Shown: positions 1 through 7,960 of the stretch, piece after piece | Position numbering within the stretch: the first letter of the stretch is position 1 | Layout of the letters: every line of letters starts with the position of its first letter | Assembly (NCBI GenBank): GCA_021818125.1 | Contig: JAKAFG010000051.1 | Span: 1 to 10,829, forward strand | Direction of reading: 5' to 3' | From: Pseudomonadota bacterium | Lineage (GTDB): Bacteria; Pseudomonadota; Gammaproteobacteria; Acidithiobacillales; Acidithiobacillaceae | DNA length: 10,829 nucleotides | The notes under the pieces: model-generated | Told to the model about the DNA's origin: nothing | Databases searched by the model: none | What the model saw: the letters and a program-made list of their open reading frames with translations, nothing else | Position numbers and translations under genes: made by a program

Positions 1-1534
1 CATGCCCAGTGGCAAGGTCGAACTGGCGGCAACGCGCATCAGCATGCTCAACCGATCCGAACCGGTCCCCTTCCCCCTGGATGAGGAAGACATCGCCGAA
101 AATCTGCGGCTCAAATATCGCTATCTCGACCTGCGCCGCCCGGAAATGCTCCATCGTCTGCGCCTGCGCCATCAGGTCACCCGCTTCGTGCGCAGCTATC
201 TGGACGGTGCCGGCTTTATCGACGTGGAAACCCCCGTCCTCACCCGCTCCACCCCCGAAGGCGCTCGTGACTATCTGGTGCCGTCGCGCACCCAGCCCGG
301 ACACTTTTTCGCACTGCCCCAGAGTCCGCAACTCTTCAAGCAGCTTCTGATGGTGGCGGGACTGGACCGCTATTACCAGATCACCAAGTGCTTCCGCGAC
401 GAAGACTTACGCGCCGATCGCCAGCCGGAGTTCACCCAGATTGATATCGAGGCCTCGTTTGTCGATGAAGAGGCTGTCATGGGGATTGCCGAGCCGATGA
501 TTCGCGGGCTGTTTGCCGAGGTATTGGGCGTGCAGTTTCCCGATCCCTTCCCGCGGATGACGTACAGGGACGCCATGCATCGTTTCGGCGTCGATCGCCC
601 CGATCTGCGCAATCCGCTGGAGTTGACCGAACTCACCGACCTCATGCGCGCTGTGGACTTCAAAGTGTTCCGCGAAGCCGCCGAACGTCCGCATGGGCGG
701 GTGGCCTGCCTGCGGGTACCCGGTGGCGTCCAGCTCAGCCGGGCGCAGATCGATGCCTACACCCAGTTCACCGCCATCTACGGTGCCAAGGGCCTGGCCT
801 GGATCAAGGTGAATGCCCTGGATCAGGGTAACGAAGGTCTGCAATCCCCCATCGTCAAGTTCCTGCCGGAAAATGTTTTGCAGGAAATTCTCCGGCGGTG
901 CGGCGCGGCGGCTGGCGACATCCTCTTTTTCGGCGCCGATACGGCCAAAATCGTCAACGAAGCCCTCGGCAATCTGCGCAACCGTCTGGCCGCTGATCTG
1001 GGCTTGCTGGAAGGCGAATGGTGCCCGGTCTGGATCACCGATTTCCCGATGTTCGACTATGACGACAAGGAAGATCGCTGGACTTCCACCCATCACCCCT
1101 TTACCGCGCCGCAAACGGAACACCTGGAAACCCTCAGCCAGGATCCCGGCAACGCCCTGGCGCGGGCCTACGATTTGGTGCTCAATGGCAACGAGATTGG
1201 CGGCGGCAGCATCCGCATCCATCAGGAGGCGGTACAGGAAAAGGTCTTCGCCGCCCTCGGTATCGGTGCGGAAGAGGCGCGGGACAAATTCGGCTTCCTG
1301 CTCGACGCCCTCCATTATGGGGCTCCGCCCCATGGCGGTCTGGCTTTCGGGCTGGATCGACTGGTGATGCTCATGTGCGGGGCTGAGACCATCCGTGACG
1401 TAATCGCCTTCCCCAAGACGCAAAAGGCCGGTTGCCTGCTCACCGAAGCCCCCGGTACAGTGGCCGACAAACAACTTCAGGAACTGGGCATCCGCCTGCG
1501 TCCCGGAGTCGGAGCCGGTGTTCAAAACCCCTGA
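1..1534 (+). CDS. aspS: Aspartyl-tRNA synthetase, 5'-truncated by the window edge
   Basis: Class II aminoacyl-tRNA synthetase that charges tRNA with aspartate in the cytoplasm. About 510 residues are visible, against roughly 590 in the bacterial family. The ATG at position 2 is an internal Met: the visible MPSGKVEL segment matches the family's NPxxPTGxxEV linker between the N-terminal OB-fold anticodon domain and the catalytic domain. The missing piece is therefore most of the anticodon domain. Visible parts, numbered from that Met: motif 1 region with GFIDVETPVLT at 71-81; the invariant TPEGARDYLVPSR at 84-96; QSPQLFKQLLM at 107-117; motif 2 with FRDEDLRADRQPEFTQ at 131-146; the bacterial GAD insertion about 190-340; motif 3 with GLAFGLDRLVMLMCG at 446-460. 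It ends in TGA. Whether it is discriminating or also makes Asp-tRNA(Asn) cannot be judged, because the N-terminal determinants lie outside the window. Confidence 0.97.
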   Translation, partial: MPSGKVELAATRISMLNRSEPVPFPLDEEDIAENLRLKYRYLDLRRPEMLHRLRLRHQVTRFVRSYLDGAGFIDVETPVLTRSTPEGARDYLVPSRTQPGHFFALPQSPQLFKQLLMVAGLDRYYQITKCFRDEDLRADRQPEFTQIDIEASFVDEEAVMGIAEPMIRGLFAEVLGVQFPDPFPRMTYRDAMHRFGVDRPDLRNPLELTELTDLMRAVDFKVFREAAERPHGRVACLRVPGGVQLSRAQIDAYTQFTAIYGAKGLAWIKVNALDQGNEGLQSPIVKFLPENVLQEILRRCGAAAGDILFFGADTAKIVNEALGNLRNRLAADLGLLEGEWCPVWITDFPMFDYDDKEDRWTSTHHPFTAPQTEHLETLSQDPGNALARAYDLVLNGNEIGGGSIRIHQEAVQEKVFAALGIGAEEARDKFGFLLDALHYGAPPHGGLAFGLDRLVMLMCGAETIRDVIAFPKTQKAGCLLTEAPGTVADKQLQELGIRLRPGVGAGVQNP

Positions 1535-1546
1535 GACGGGCACAGC

Positions 1547-1575
1547 TTGACGAGCGGACGGTGGCTTCGTAACGT
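1547..1575 (+). promoter_or_regulatory. Weak sigma70-like promoter candidate upstream of nadA
   Basis: In the 88-base aspS-nadA gap, the hexamer TTGACG (1547-1552) lies 17 bases before TAACGT (1570-1575). The -35 matches the consensus at five of six positions. The -10 matches at only three of six (T, A and the final T). The bases just after it (1571-1589) form a local AT-rich patch in an otherwise GC-rich region. No terminator-like stem follows aspS, so read-through from aspS is equally possible. This is a suggestion only. Confidence 0.22.
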
Positions 1576-1622
1576 AATTGAGTAATTATGTGCATGCGCA
1601 ATAGCGCCTGAGAGGGTCAGTT

Positions 1623-2720
1623 ATGGGTGTGGAAACGGTGATGGTTCAGGGACTCCGGCGCAGTGACGCAGCGGAGCTGGATGCGCGGATTCGGCGGGCC
1701 AAGGCCGCGCTGGGCAAACGTGCGGTCATTCTCGGCCACCACTATCAGCGCGAAGAAGTCTATCGCCACGCCGACTTTCATGGCGACTCCCTGCAACTCT
1801 CCCGCGCCGCCGCTGAGCAAGAGGCCGAGTTCATCGTCTTCTGCGGCGTTCACTTCATGGCGGAAGTGGCCGATATTCTCAGCCGCCCGGAACAGGCCAG
1901 CATCCTGCCGGACCTCAATGCCGGCTGCTCCATGGCCGACATGGCCGATATGCCGCAGGTGCAGCGTGCCTGGGAGGAACTGGCGACGGTGATCGATGTG
2001 GAGCAGGAGGTGACACCCGTCACCTACGTGAACTCTTCGGCCGCGCTCAAGGCCTTTTGCGGCGTCCACGGCGGCACCGTCTGCACCTCCTCCAATGCCC
2101 GCAAAGTGCTCGACTGGTCTTTCCAGCAACGTCCCAAGGCCCTGTTCTTCCCCGATCAGCATCTGGGACGCTGGACCGGGCATCAACTGGGTATTCCCCT
2201 GCGCGATATGCCGGTCTGGGACCCCAGCTTGCCGCTGGGTGGCCTCACGCCGGAAGCCATTCGCCGTGCCAAAATTCTGCTCTGGAAGGGACATTGCTCC
2301 GTCCACCAGATGTTTCAGCCAGCCCATATCGAACGCTGGCGCCGCGAGCACCCGCAGGGGCAGGTGATCGCCCATCCGGAAGCGTCTTTTGAAGTCTGCG
2401 AGAGGTCCGATGCCGTCGGTTCCACGGATTTCATCCTGCGCACGGTCAAGGCGTCGCCGCCCGGCAGTGCGTGGCTGGTAGGCACGGAGATCAATCTGGT
2501 CACCCGCCTGGCCGACGAGGTGCGCGCAGAGGGCAAAACCGTGGAGTTCATGTCGCCCATGGTCTGTATGTGCTCCACCATGTTCCGCATTGATCCGGAG
2601 CAACTGGCGCGCTCATTGGAGAGTCTCCTTGCGGGCCAGGTGGTCAACCGGATTCAGGTAGACCCGGAGACCGCCGCCCAGGCCCGCCTGGCGCTCGAAC
2701 GCATGCTGGCGGTTTCCTGA
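1623..2720 (+). CDS. nadA: Quinolinate synthase NadA
   Basis: Condenses iminoaspartate with dihydroxyacetone phosphate to give quinolinate, the second step of de novo NAD synthesis; a cytoplasmic enzyme with a [4Fe-4S] cluster. The 365-residue length fits the family. Visible hallmarks: the substrate-binding ILGHHYQ at 36-42; GDSLQLS at 54-60; FCGVHFMAE at 73-81; NAGCSMAD with C102; YVNSSA at 135-140; SSNAR at 156-160; FPDQHLG at 176-182; GHCSVHQ with C225; SPMVCMCSTM with C315 and C317. C102, C225 and one of the last pair would ligate the cluster. The CxC arrangement followed by TMFRID resembles the Bacillus-type NadA more than the CxxCxxC of E. coli. The start is supported by GAGAGG (1610-1615), seven bases before ATG. 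The partner gene nadB is not in the window. The stop is 8 bases before the acyltransferase gene, suggesting cotranscription. Confidence 0.96.
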   Translation: MGVETVMVQGLRRSDAAELDARIRRAKAALGKRAVILGHHYQREEVYRHADFHGDSLQLSRAAAEQEAEFIVFCGVHFMAEVADILSRPEQASILPDLNAGCSMADMADMPQVQRAWEELATVIDVEQEVTPVTYVNSSAALKAFCGVHGGTVCTSSNARKVLDWSFQQRPKALFFPDQHLGRWTGHQLGIPLRDMPVWDPSLPLGGLTPEAIRRAKILLWKGHCSVHQMFQPAHIERWRREHPQGQVIAHPEASFEVCERSDAVGSTDFILRTVKASPPGSAWLVGTEINLVTRLADEVRAEGKTVEFMSPMVCMCSTMFRIDPEQLARSLESLLAGQVVNRIQVDPETAAQARLALERMLAVS

Positions 2721-2728
2721 CGGACAGC

Positions 2729-3340
2729 ATGGGGCAACCGTCTGCGGTGGCCGACCAGGCAACGGAATGGTCCTTTACCCAGCGCGGCCTGCATGCCCTG
2801 CTTTACGGCTACACCCGCTTTTATCAAGGGGGGCACTGGGAGCCCAGCAGTGTTCCTGAAACCGGGCCGGCCATCCTCGCCTGCAACCACGTCTCCGTGC
2901 TCGATCCCTTGTTCCTGGTAGCCAGCAACCGCCGGATGATTTCCTTTCTGGTCGCGCAGGAATATTACGACAAAGCCTGGATGCGCCGCCTGCTGGAGCA
3001 GACCTATAGCATCCCCGTACGCCGCGACCGCCGTGACGTAGGTGCCCTCCTGCAGGCGCGGCGGTTATTGGAAGACGGACGCGTACTGGGCATATTTCCC
3101 GAAGGCGGGATCAACCGCGATCAGACTCAGAAAGGCCTTGCCTGGCTGGTGCGGGAAAGCGCCGCGCCGGTGGTGCCCGCCCATATCAGTGGCGCGCGAC
3201 AACGCCGCTCGGACCTCGCCACCTGGCTGCACCGGCAGCGGCCCCTGTTGCGTTATGGCGTGCCCTTGCATTTTCACCGCGATGCCAGCGCCGCCGAGGT
3301 GCTCGGCGCCACCATGAGCGCCATCGCCACCCTCGCATGA
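2729..3340 (+). CDS. PlsC-like 1-acyl-sn-glycerol-3-phosphate acyltransferase (short form)
   Basis: Member of the LPLAT/PlsC family, which transfers an acyl chain to a lysophospholipid or similar acceptor at the inner membrane. Visible motifs: the catalytic H-x4-D box in CNHVSVLDP (H54, D59); the motif II region IPVRRDRRD at 95-103; motif III FPEGG at 123-127; motif IV VVPAHISGA at 148-156. At 203 residues it is shorter than E. coli PlsC (about 245) and has no clear transmembrane helix; an amphipathic N-terminal stretch (about 18-34) could bind the membrane. Motif III reads FPEGGINRD instead of the usual FPEGTRS, so the Thr and Arg are replaced. The acceptor may therefore not be lysophosphatidate, and I give no gene symbol. 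It starts 8 bases after nadA with only a weak ribosome site, suggesting translational coupling. A later start is unlikely because motif I is close to the N-terminus. Confidence 0.88.
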   Translation: MGQPSAVADQATEWSFTQRGLHALLYGYTRFYQGGHWEPSSVPETGPAILACNHVSVLDPLFLVASNRRMISFLVAQEYYDKAWMRRLLEQTYSIPVRRDRRDVGALLQARRLLEDGRVLGIFPEGGINRDQTQKGLAWLVRESAAPVVPAHISGARQRRSDLATWLHRQRPLLRYGVPLHFHRDASAAEVLGATMSAIATLA

Positions 3341-3414
3341 CGGCATCCCCGCCTTTGCGGTACCATGGGCGATATTTTGGCAGAATAATCCAGCGATAGA
3401 ACAGGGAGTGCGTC

Positions 3415-4167
3415 ATGTCCGGGCATAGTAAGTGGTCCACCATCAAATTCAAGAAAGCGCTGAAGGACGCCAAGCGCGGCAAGATTTTCACCCGCCTCAT
3501 CCGCGAAATCACGGTGGCGGCGCGGGCCGGCGGTGGTGATCCGGCCAGTAATTCCCGCTTGCGTCTTGCCCTGGACAAGGCCTACGGGGCCAATATGACC
3601 AAAGACACCATCGAGCGGGCGATCAAGCGCGGCACCGGCGAGCTGGAAGGCGTGGACTACGAAGAAGTCACCTATGAGGGTTATGGCCCCGGCGGTGTCG
3701 CTATCCTGATCGAAACTATGACCGACAATAAGGTGCGTACCGTCGCTGAAGTGCGCCACATATTTTCCAAGCGCGGCGGCAATATGGGCACCGCAGGCTC
3801 GGTGGCTTATCAGTTTAAAAAGCTTGGTCTGATTATTTTCCCGGCGGATGCTGATGAGGATCGGATTCTGGAAGCGGCCCTGGAAGCAGGTGCTGAAGAC
3901 GTGGTCAATGAAGGTGAGCGGATCGCCGTTTATACGGCCCCATCGGATCTTCACAGCGTGGTTCTGGCCCTGGAAGCGGCGGGACTCAAGCCGGAAGAAA
4001 GTGAAATGACGATGATCCCGGAGAATACGATCGAGGTCAGTGGTGAGGAGGCGGAGAAACTGCTGCGGCTCATCGATTTCCTCGAAGAAAATGACGACGT
4101 ACAAAACGTCTATGCCAACTACGAGATCAGTGACGAGGAAATGGCCCGTCTGGAAGCGGCATCCTGA
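3415..4167 (+). CDS. yebC: YebC/PmpR/TACO1 family protein
   Basis: A 250-residue cytoplasmic protein of the YebC family, whose members are almost always next to the ruv genes in proteobacteria. The signature N-terminus is present: GHSKW at 3-7, then KDAKRGKIFTRLIREITVAA from residue 17, followed by GGGDPASNSRLRLALDKA. The middle and C-terminal domains include GYGPGGVAILIE and NVYANYEISDEE near the end. Family members have been described as transcriptional regulators; more recent work on YebC and mitochondrial TACO1 points to a ribosome-associated role at proline-rich stretches. The sequence alone does not decide between these. AGGGAG (3403-3408) sits six bases before ATG. The 74-base gap upstream contains an AT-rich patch but no convincing promoter hexamer pair. 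The gene ends 34 bases before the annotated ruvC start. Confidence 0.96.
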   Translation: MSGHSKWSTIKFKKALKDAKRGKIFTRLIREITVAARAGGGDPASNSRLRLALDKAYGANMTKDTIERAIKRGTGELEGVDYEEVTYEGYGPGGVAILIETMTDNKVRTVAEVRHIFSKRGGNMGTAGSVAYQFKKLGLIIFPADADEDRILEAALEAGAEDVVNEGERIAVYTAPSDLHSVVLALEAAGLKPEESEMTMIPENTIEVSGEEAEKLLRLIDFLEENDDVQNVYANYEISDEEMARLEAAS

Positions 4168-4201
4168 ACCCGCGGCGGAGCTTTTGGCGGATGCTGCAGC
4201 C

Positions 4202-4756
4202 ATGGCGCTGAATGCGGGAGCATCTCCTGCATCCCTATCCCTGCCCAAGGCGGCGGTGCGGATCATCGGTATTGATCCAGGTTCTTTGCGCACCGGCTAC
4301 GGCATTATTGAATCCGACGCGTCTGGTCAGCTCCGGCATGTGGCCCACGGTTGCCTGAATGTGGCGGGTCAGCCCTTTCTGGAGCGCATCGGCGCCATCT
4401 ACCGCGACCTGAAACAGGTCATCGGCGACACGCAGCCGGATGTCGCGGCCATCGAGCAGGTGTTCATGGCGCGCAATGCCGACTCTGCCCTCAAGTTGGG
4501 GCAGGCGCGGGGGGCGGCGCTGGTCGCCTTACTGGAAGCCGGGTTACCCGTACATGAATACACTGCACTGCAGATCAAAAAAGCCGCCGTCGGTGGTGGC
4601 CATGCGGCCAAGGAGCAGGTGCAGAGCATGGTCCGCTGGCTCCTCAAACTGAGCGAAAACCCACAGGCCGATGCTGCCGATGCCCTGGCTTGTGCCATTT
4701 GTCATGCCCATCACGCCAGCACCCGGCAACGCTGGCAGTTGGCTGCCAGCCGCTGA
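4202..4756 (+). CDS. ruvC: Crossover junction endodeoxyribonuclease RuvC
   Basis: Holliday junction resolvase: a dimer that makes paired cuts in RuvAB-bound junctions. Numbered from ATG 4202 (184 residues), the four acidic catalytic residues are D25 in IIGIDPGS, E85 in AIEQVFMARNADSALKLGQ, and D157 and D160 in NPQADAADALA. Their spacing fits E. coli D7, E66, D138 and D141 to within one residue. The start is uncertain. From the ATG there are 18 extra residues (an Ala/Ser-rich leader) not typical of the family. A GTG at 4256 gives VRIIGIDPG, placing the first Asp at residue 7 exactly as in E. coli, with AAGG (4247-4250) five bases upstream and a 166-residue product. I report the longer form but consider the GTG start at least equally likely. 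It is followed 30 bases later by ruvA. Confidence 0.94.
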   Translation: MALNAGASPASLSLPKAAVRIIGIDPGSLRTGYGIIESDASGQLRHVAHGCLNVAGQPFLERIGAIYRDLKQVIGDTQPDVAAIEQVFMARNADSALKLGQARGAALVALLEAGLPVHEYTALQIKKAAVGGGHAAKEQVQSMVRWLLKLSENPQADAADALACAICHAHHASTRQRWQLAASR

Positions 4757-4786
4757 ACCGCGTCACGACCGAAGGGACCACCCGTC

Positions 4787-5368
4787 ATGATCACCTCGCT
4801 TACCGGCACCATCTTGCAGCGGCGTCCGCCCTGGCTCTGGCTCGACGTGCAGGGGGTCGGCTATGAACTGGAGATGCCTCTGTCTGGCTTTTATCAAATG
4901 CCTGCCGAGGGTGCAGCGCTAACCGTGCATACCCACCTCACCATTCGCGAAGATGCCCATTTACTCTATGGTTTCATGACGGTAGCGGAGCGCGACACGT
5001 TTCGCCTGCTGATCCGGGTCAACGGCATCGGTGGCAAGGTGGCGCTAGCCTGCCTTTCTGGTCTGTCTGCGGAGCGACTCAGTCAGGCTGTGGCCGAGGG
5101 CAACACGGCGCAACTCACCGCCATCCCCGGCATCGGCCCGAAAACCGCTGAACGGCTGGTGGTAGAACTGCGCGACAAGATGGGTGGCATCGCGCCGGGA
5201 CCGGTGGGGTGCAGCACGGTCGGCGACCCCCGTCAGGAAGCCATTGCAGCACTGCTGACTTTAGGTTATAAGCCTGCGCAGGCGAGCCAGGCCATGGCCG
5301 GCCTGGCGGAAGGTCTGGGTTTGGAAGACCTCATCCGCCAGTCGCTGCAACATTTGTCACGTCATTGA
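4787..5368 (+). CDS. ruvA: Holliday junction branch migration protein RuvA
   Basis: Tetrameric junction-binding subunit that unfolds the Holliday junction and loads RuvB rings. The protein has 193 residues (E. coli 203). It begins with the family's MI-x-x-L-x-G start; the OB-fold domain I covers about 1-64 and ends in HLLYGFMTVAERDTF. Domain II carries two helix-hairpin-helix motifs: RVNGIGGKVALACLSG at about 77-92 and AIPGIGPKTAERLVVELRDK at about 112-131. A short variable linker (GPVGCSTVGDP) leads to domain III (about 150-193), with the AIAALLTLGYKPAQA helix pair that contacts RuvB. GAAGGGA (4771-4777) lies nine bases before ATG. The position between ruvC and ruvB is the standard ruvCAB order. 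Confidence 0.97.
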   Translation: MITSLTGTILQRRPPWLWLDVQGVGYELEMPLSGFYQMPAEGAALTVHTHLTIREDAHLLYGFMTVAERDTFRLLIRVNGIGGKVALACLSGLSAERLSQAVAEGNTAQLTAIPGIGPKTAERLVVELRDKMGGIAPGPVGCSTVGDPRQEAIAALLTLGYKPAQASQAMAGLAEGLGLEDLIRQSLQHLSRH

Positions 5369-5407
5369 TTTTTTGGAACCCGCCAGCGCGCAGATGGTCA
5401 GAGCAGG

Positions 5408-6422
<1,015 letters not shown>

Positions 6423-6433
<11 letters not shown>

Positions 6434-6845
6434 TGATCCCGTCAGCACCGTCCACGTTCGCGTTTATTATGAAGATACGGATCATGGCGGGGTGGTGTAC
6501 CATGCCAACTACTTACGCTTCATGGAGCGCGCCCGCACCGAAATGCTGCGCGAACGGGGTTATGAGCTGGATGTACTGGAGCAAGATGCAGGAATCATTT
6601 TTGCGGTGCGCCGCGCTCGTCTGGACTTCCGCGCGCCGGCCCGCTTCAATGACCTGCTCCGTGTGGAAACCCGGGTCGTGAGCAAAAGCCCTGTGCGTAT
6701 GGGTTTTCAACAAATCATCTCTGTCGGGGACAGGATGCTCTGTGGCGGAGAGGTAGAAGTGGTTTGCCTCGATGTGGCCCGTTTTCGTCCCCATGTTATC
6801 CCTGCAGACTTATTGCAGGCCGTCCCTCTTTCTGTTCAGCCGTGA
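6423..6845 (+). CDS. ybgC: Tol-Pal system-associated acyl-CoA thioesterase YbgC
   Basis: A 140-residue hotdog-fold (4HBT family) thioesterase, regularly the first gene of tol-pal operons. Family members hydrolyse acyl-CoA thioesters and are thought to act with membrane-associated lipid metabolism; the physiological substrate here cannot be read from sequence. The active-site segment YYEDTDHGGVVYHANYLRFM spans 15-34. D20 aligns with catalytic D18 of E. coli YbgC and D17 of 4-hydroxybenzoyl-CoA thioesterase. ERARTEMLRERG follows at 35-46. The ATG lies inside the ruvB stop region, giving an 11-base overlap in a different frame, so translation is probably coupled to ruvB. A G-run at 6410-6415 serves as the ribosome site. 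The gene ends six bases before tolQ. Confidence 0.95.
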
Positions 6846-6851
6846 GATTTT

Positions 6852-7553
6852 ATGGATCCGCATAGCATCGCCAATAGTGCGCAGTCCCTCTCCCTGGCCC
6901 ATCTGGTCATGAATGCCAGTTGGGTCGTACAGGTTATCCTCGTCATCCTGCTCATCGCGTCCGTCGCCTCCTGGACCATCATCTTCCGGAAGTTCGCCGT
7001 CTTTGCCAGCGCACACCGGGCGTTGGAGCGTTTTGAGAAGCGCTTCTGGAGCGGCGGCGAAATGAGCCAGATCTACCAGCATGTTTCCGGTAACAGCAAT
7101 CTGGAAACGGGGGCGGGCAGCATCTTCTGCGCCGGTTATGAAGAATTCCAGCGTCAGCGTAACAAGATTCGTCCCAGCGACGCCCTGGATGCGGCGCGCC
7201 GCGCCATGCGGGTGGCCCAGATGCGCGAAGTGGGACGCCTGGAGAATAACCTCGCCTTTCTCGCCTCCGTATCCTCCGTAAGCCCTTTTGTCGGTCTCCT
7301 CGGTACTGTCTGGGGCATCATGACTGCCTTCATGCACATCGGCATGGCCGGGCAGGCCACCCTGGCGACGGTAGCGCCCCCCGTCGCCGAAGCACTCATC
7401 GCCACTGCGGCAGGCCTGTTCGCCGCCATCCCGGCGACCGCGGCTTATAACCGCTATGTCCATCAACTGGACAAGCTGGATGCGCAGTACGAGGTGTTCA
7501 TGGACGAATTCACCAACATCCTGCATCGGCAGGTGCCTGAGACGAAGCCATGA
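6852..7553 (+). CDS. tolQ: Tol-Pal system inner-membrane proton channel subunit TolQ
   Basis: MotA/TolQ/ExbB family protein. It forms the pentameric stator around a TolR dimer and uses the proton gradient to energise TolA. 233 residues. Three predicted membrane helices: about 22-45 (WVVQVILVILLIASVASW), about 135-160, and about 172-198. The long cytoplasmic loop lies between the first two. The conserved channel segments are VSPFVGLLGTVWGIMTAF at 143-160 and APPVAEALIATAAGLFAAIP at 175-194. T152 and T185 correspond to the channel threonines T145 and T178 of E. coli TolQ. Only a weak ribosome site (GAG at 6844-6846) precedes ATG, and the gap from ybgC is six bases, so coupling with ybgC is likely. 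The stop codon overlaps the tolR start (ATGA). Confidence 0.97.
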   Translation: MDPHSIANSAQSLSLAHLVMNASWVVQVILVILLIASVASWTIIFRKFAVFASAHRALERFEKRFWSGGEMSQIYQHVSGNSNLETGAGSIFCAGYEEFQRQRNKIRPSDALDAARRAMRVAQMREVGRLENNLAFLASVSSVSPFVGLLGTVWGIMTAFMHIGMAGQATLATVAPPVAEALIATAAGLFAAIPATAAYNRYVHQLDKLDAQYEVFMDEFTNILHRQVPETKP

Positions 7554-7960
7554 AACGACGGCGTCTCATGGCGGAGATGAACGTCGTCCCCTACATCGAC
7601 GTGACCCTCGTGCTGCTGGTGATTTTCATGCTCTCGGCGCCGCTGCTGACCCAGGGAGTGAATGTCAACCTGCCCAAGGGCGTAACCAAACCGGTATCGG
7701 ATAAGACACCACCAGTACTGATTTCGGTGACCAGGCAGGGTGGTATCTCGGTGCAGTACAAGCAGAGCCACAGCGCCGTTACCCTGGATGATCTCGCGAC
7801 GACGGTGCGGCATATCGCCGCTGCCAGCCACAATCAGGTGCAGGTGCTGGTGGGCGGTGATGCGCATGTGGATTACGGCAAGGTCATGGCGGTCATGGCG
7901 CGTTTGCAGGAGGCGGGCATTTCCCATGTCGGCCTGCTGACCCGTCCGGAGGGACATTGA
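7550..7960 (+). CDS. tolR: Tol-Pal system protein TolR
   Basis: ExbD/TolR family partner of TolQ. A single transmembrane helix (about 16-36) carries the essential proton-binding aspartate: D17 in NVVPYIDVTLVLLVIFM, equivalent to D23 of E. coli TolR. It is followed by a periplasmic domain (about 55-136) of the usual TolR fold, with SHVGLLTRPEG at the C-terminus. 136 residues, slightly short, with a very short basic cytoplasmic tail (MKRRRLMAE). The start ATG shares four bases with the tolQ stop (ATGA), a standard coupled arrangement that helps hold the subunit ratio. The TGA stop in turn overlaps the TTG start of tolA. Confidence 0.96.
   Translation: MKRRRLMAEMNVVPYIDVTLVLLVIFMLSAPLLTQGVNVNLPKGVTKPVSDKTPPVLISVTRQGGISVQYKQSHSAVTLDDLATTVRHIAAASHNQVQVLVGGDAHVDYGKVMAVMARLQEAGISHVGLLTRPEGH
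7948..7959 (+). promoter_or_regulatory. Ribosome site and TTG start deciding the tolA N-terminus
   Basis: GGAGGG (7948-7953) lies three bases before a TTG at 7957-7959. The TTG overlaps the tolR TGA stop in a TTGA arrangement. No ATG in frame occurs until residue 30, and starting there would delete the only membrane anchor. The TTG is therefore the start that makes a functional TolA. Confidence 0.75.

Noticed and set aside
2..4. ATG at position 2 as the true aspS start
   Set aside because: It falls in the conserved linker after the anticodon domain; the gene clearly began upstream of the window.
407..1543. Long antisense open frame (378 codons) opposite aspS
   Set aside because: It lies wholly over a recognised gene. 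GC-rich sense genes with few A/T third positions leave the reverse frames open, and the translation shows no domain I recognise.
1617..2603. Antisense open frame (328 codons) opposite nadA
   Set aside because: Same shadow effect over a conserved gene; His/Gly/Ala-rich product without family features.
3355..3400. Possible promoter upstream of yebC (TTGCGG, GATATT, AATAAT, GATAGA fragments)
   Set aside because: No pair of hexamers has a 16-18 base spacer, so only an AT-rich patch can be claimed.
4191..4193. ATG at 4191 as a ruvC start
   Set aside because: Not in frame with ruvC.
4040..4201. Upstream in-frame extension of ruvC into yebC
   Set aside because: The frame stays open through the end of yebC, but the residues there are not RuvC-like and yebC itself is well conserved.
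3274..4293. Antisense open frame (339 codons) spanning the plsC-like end, yebC and the ruvC start
   Set aside because: It crosses several sense genes and their gaps, and no family is recognisable.
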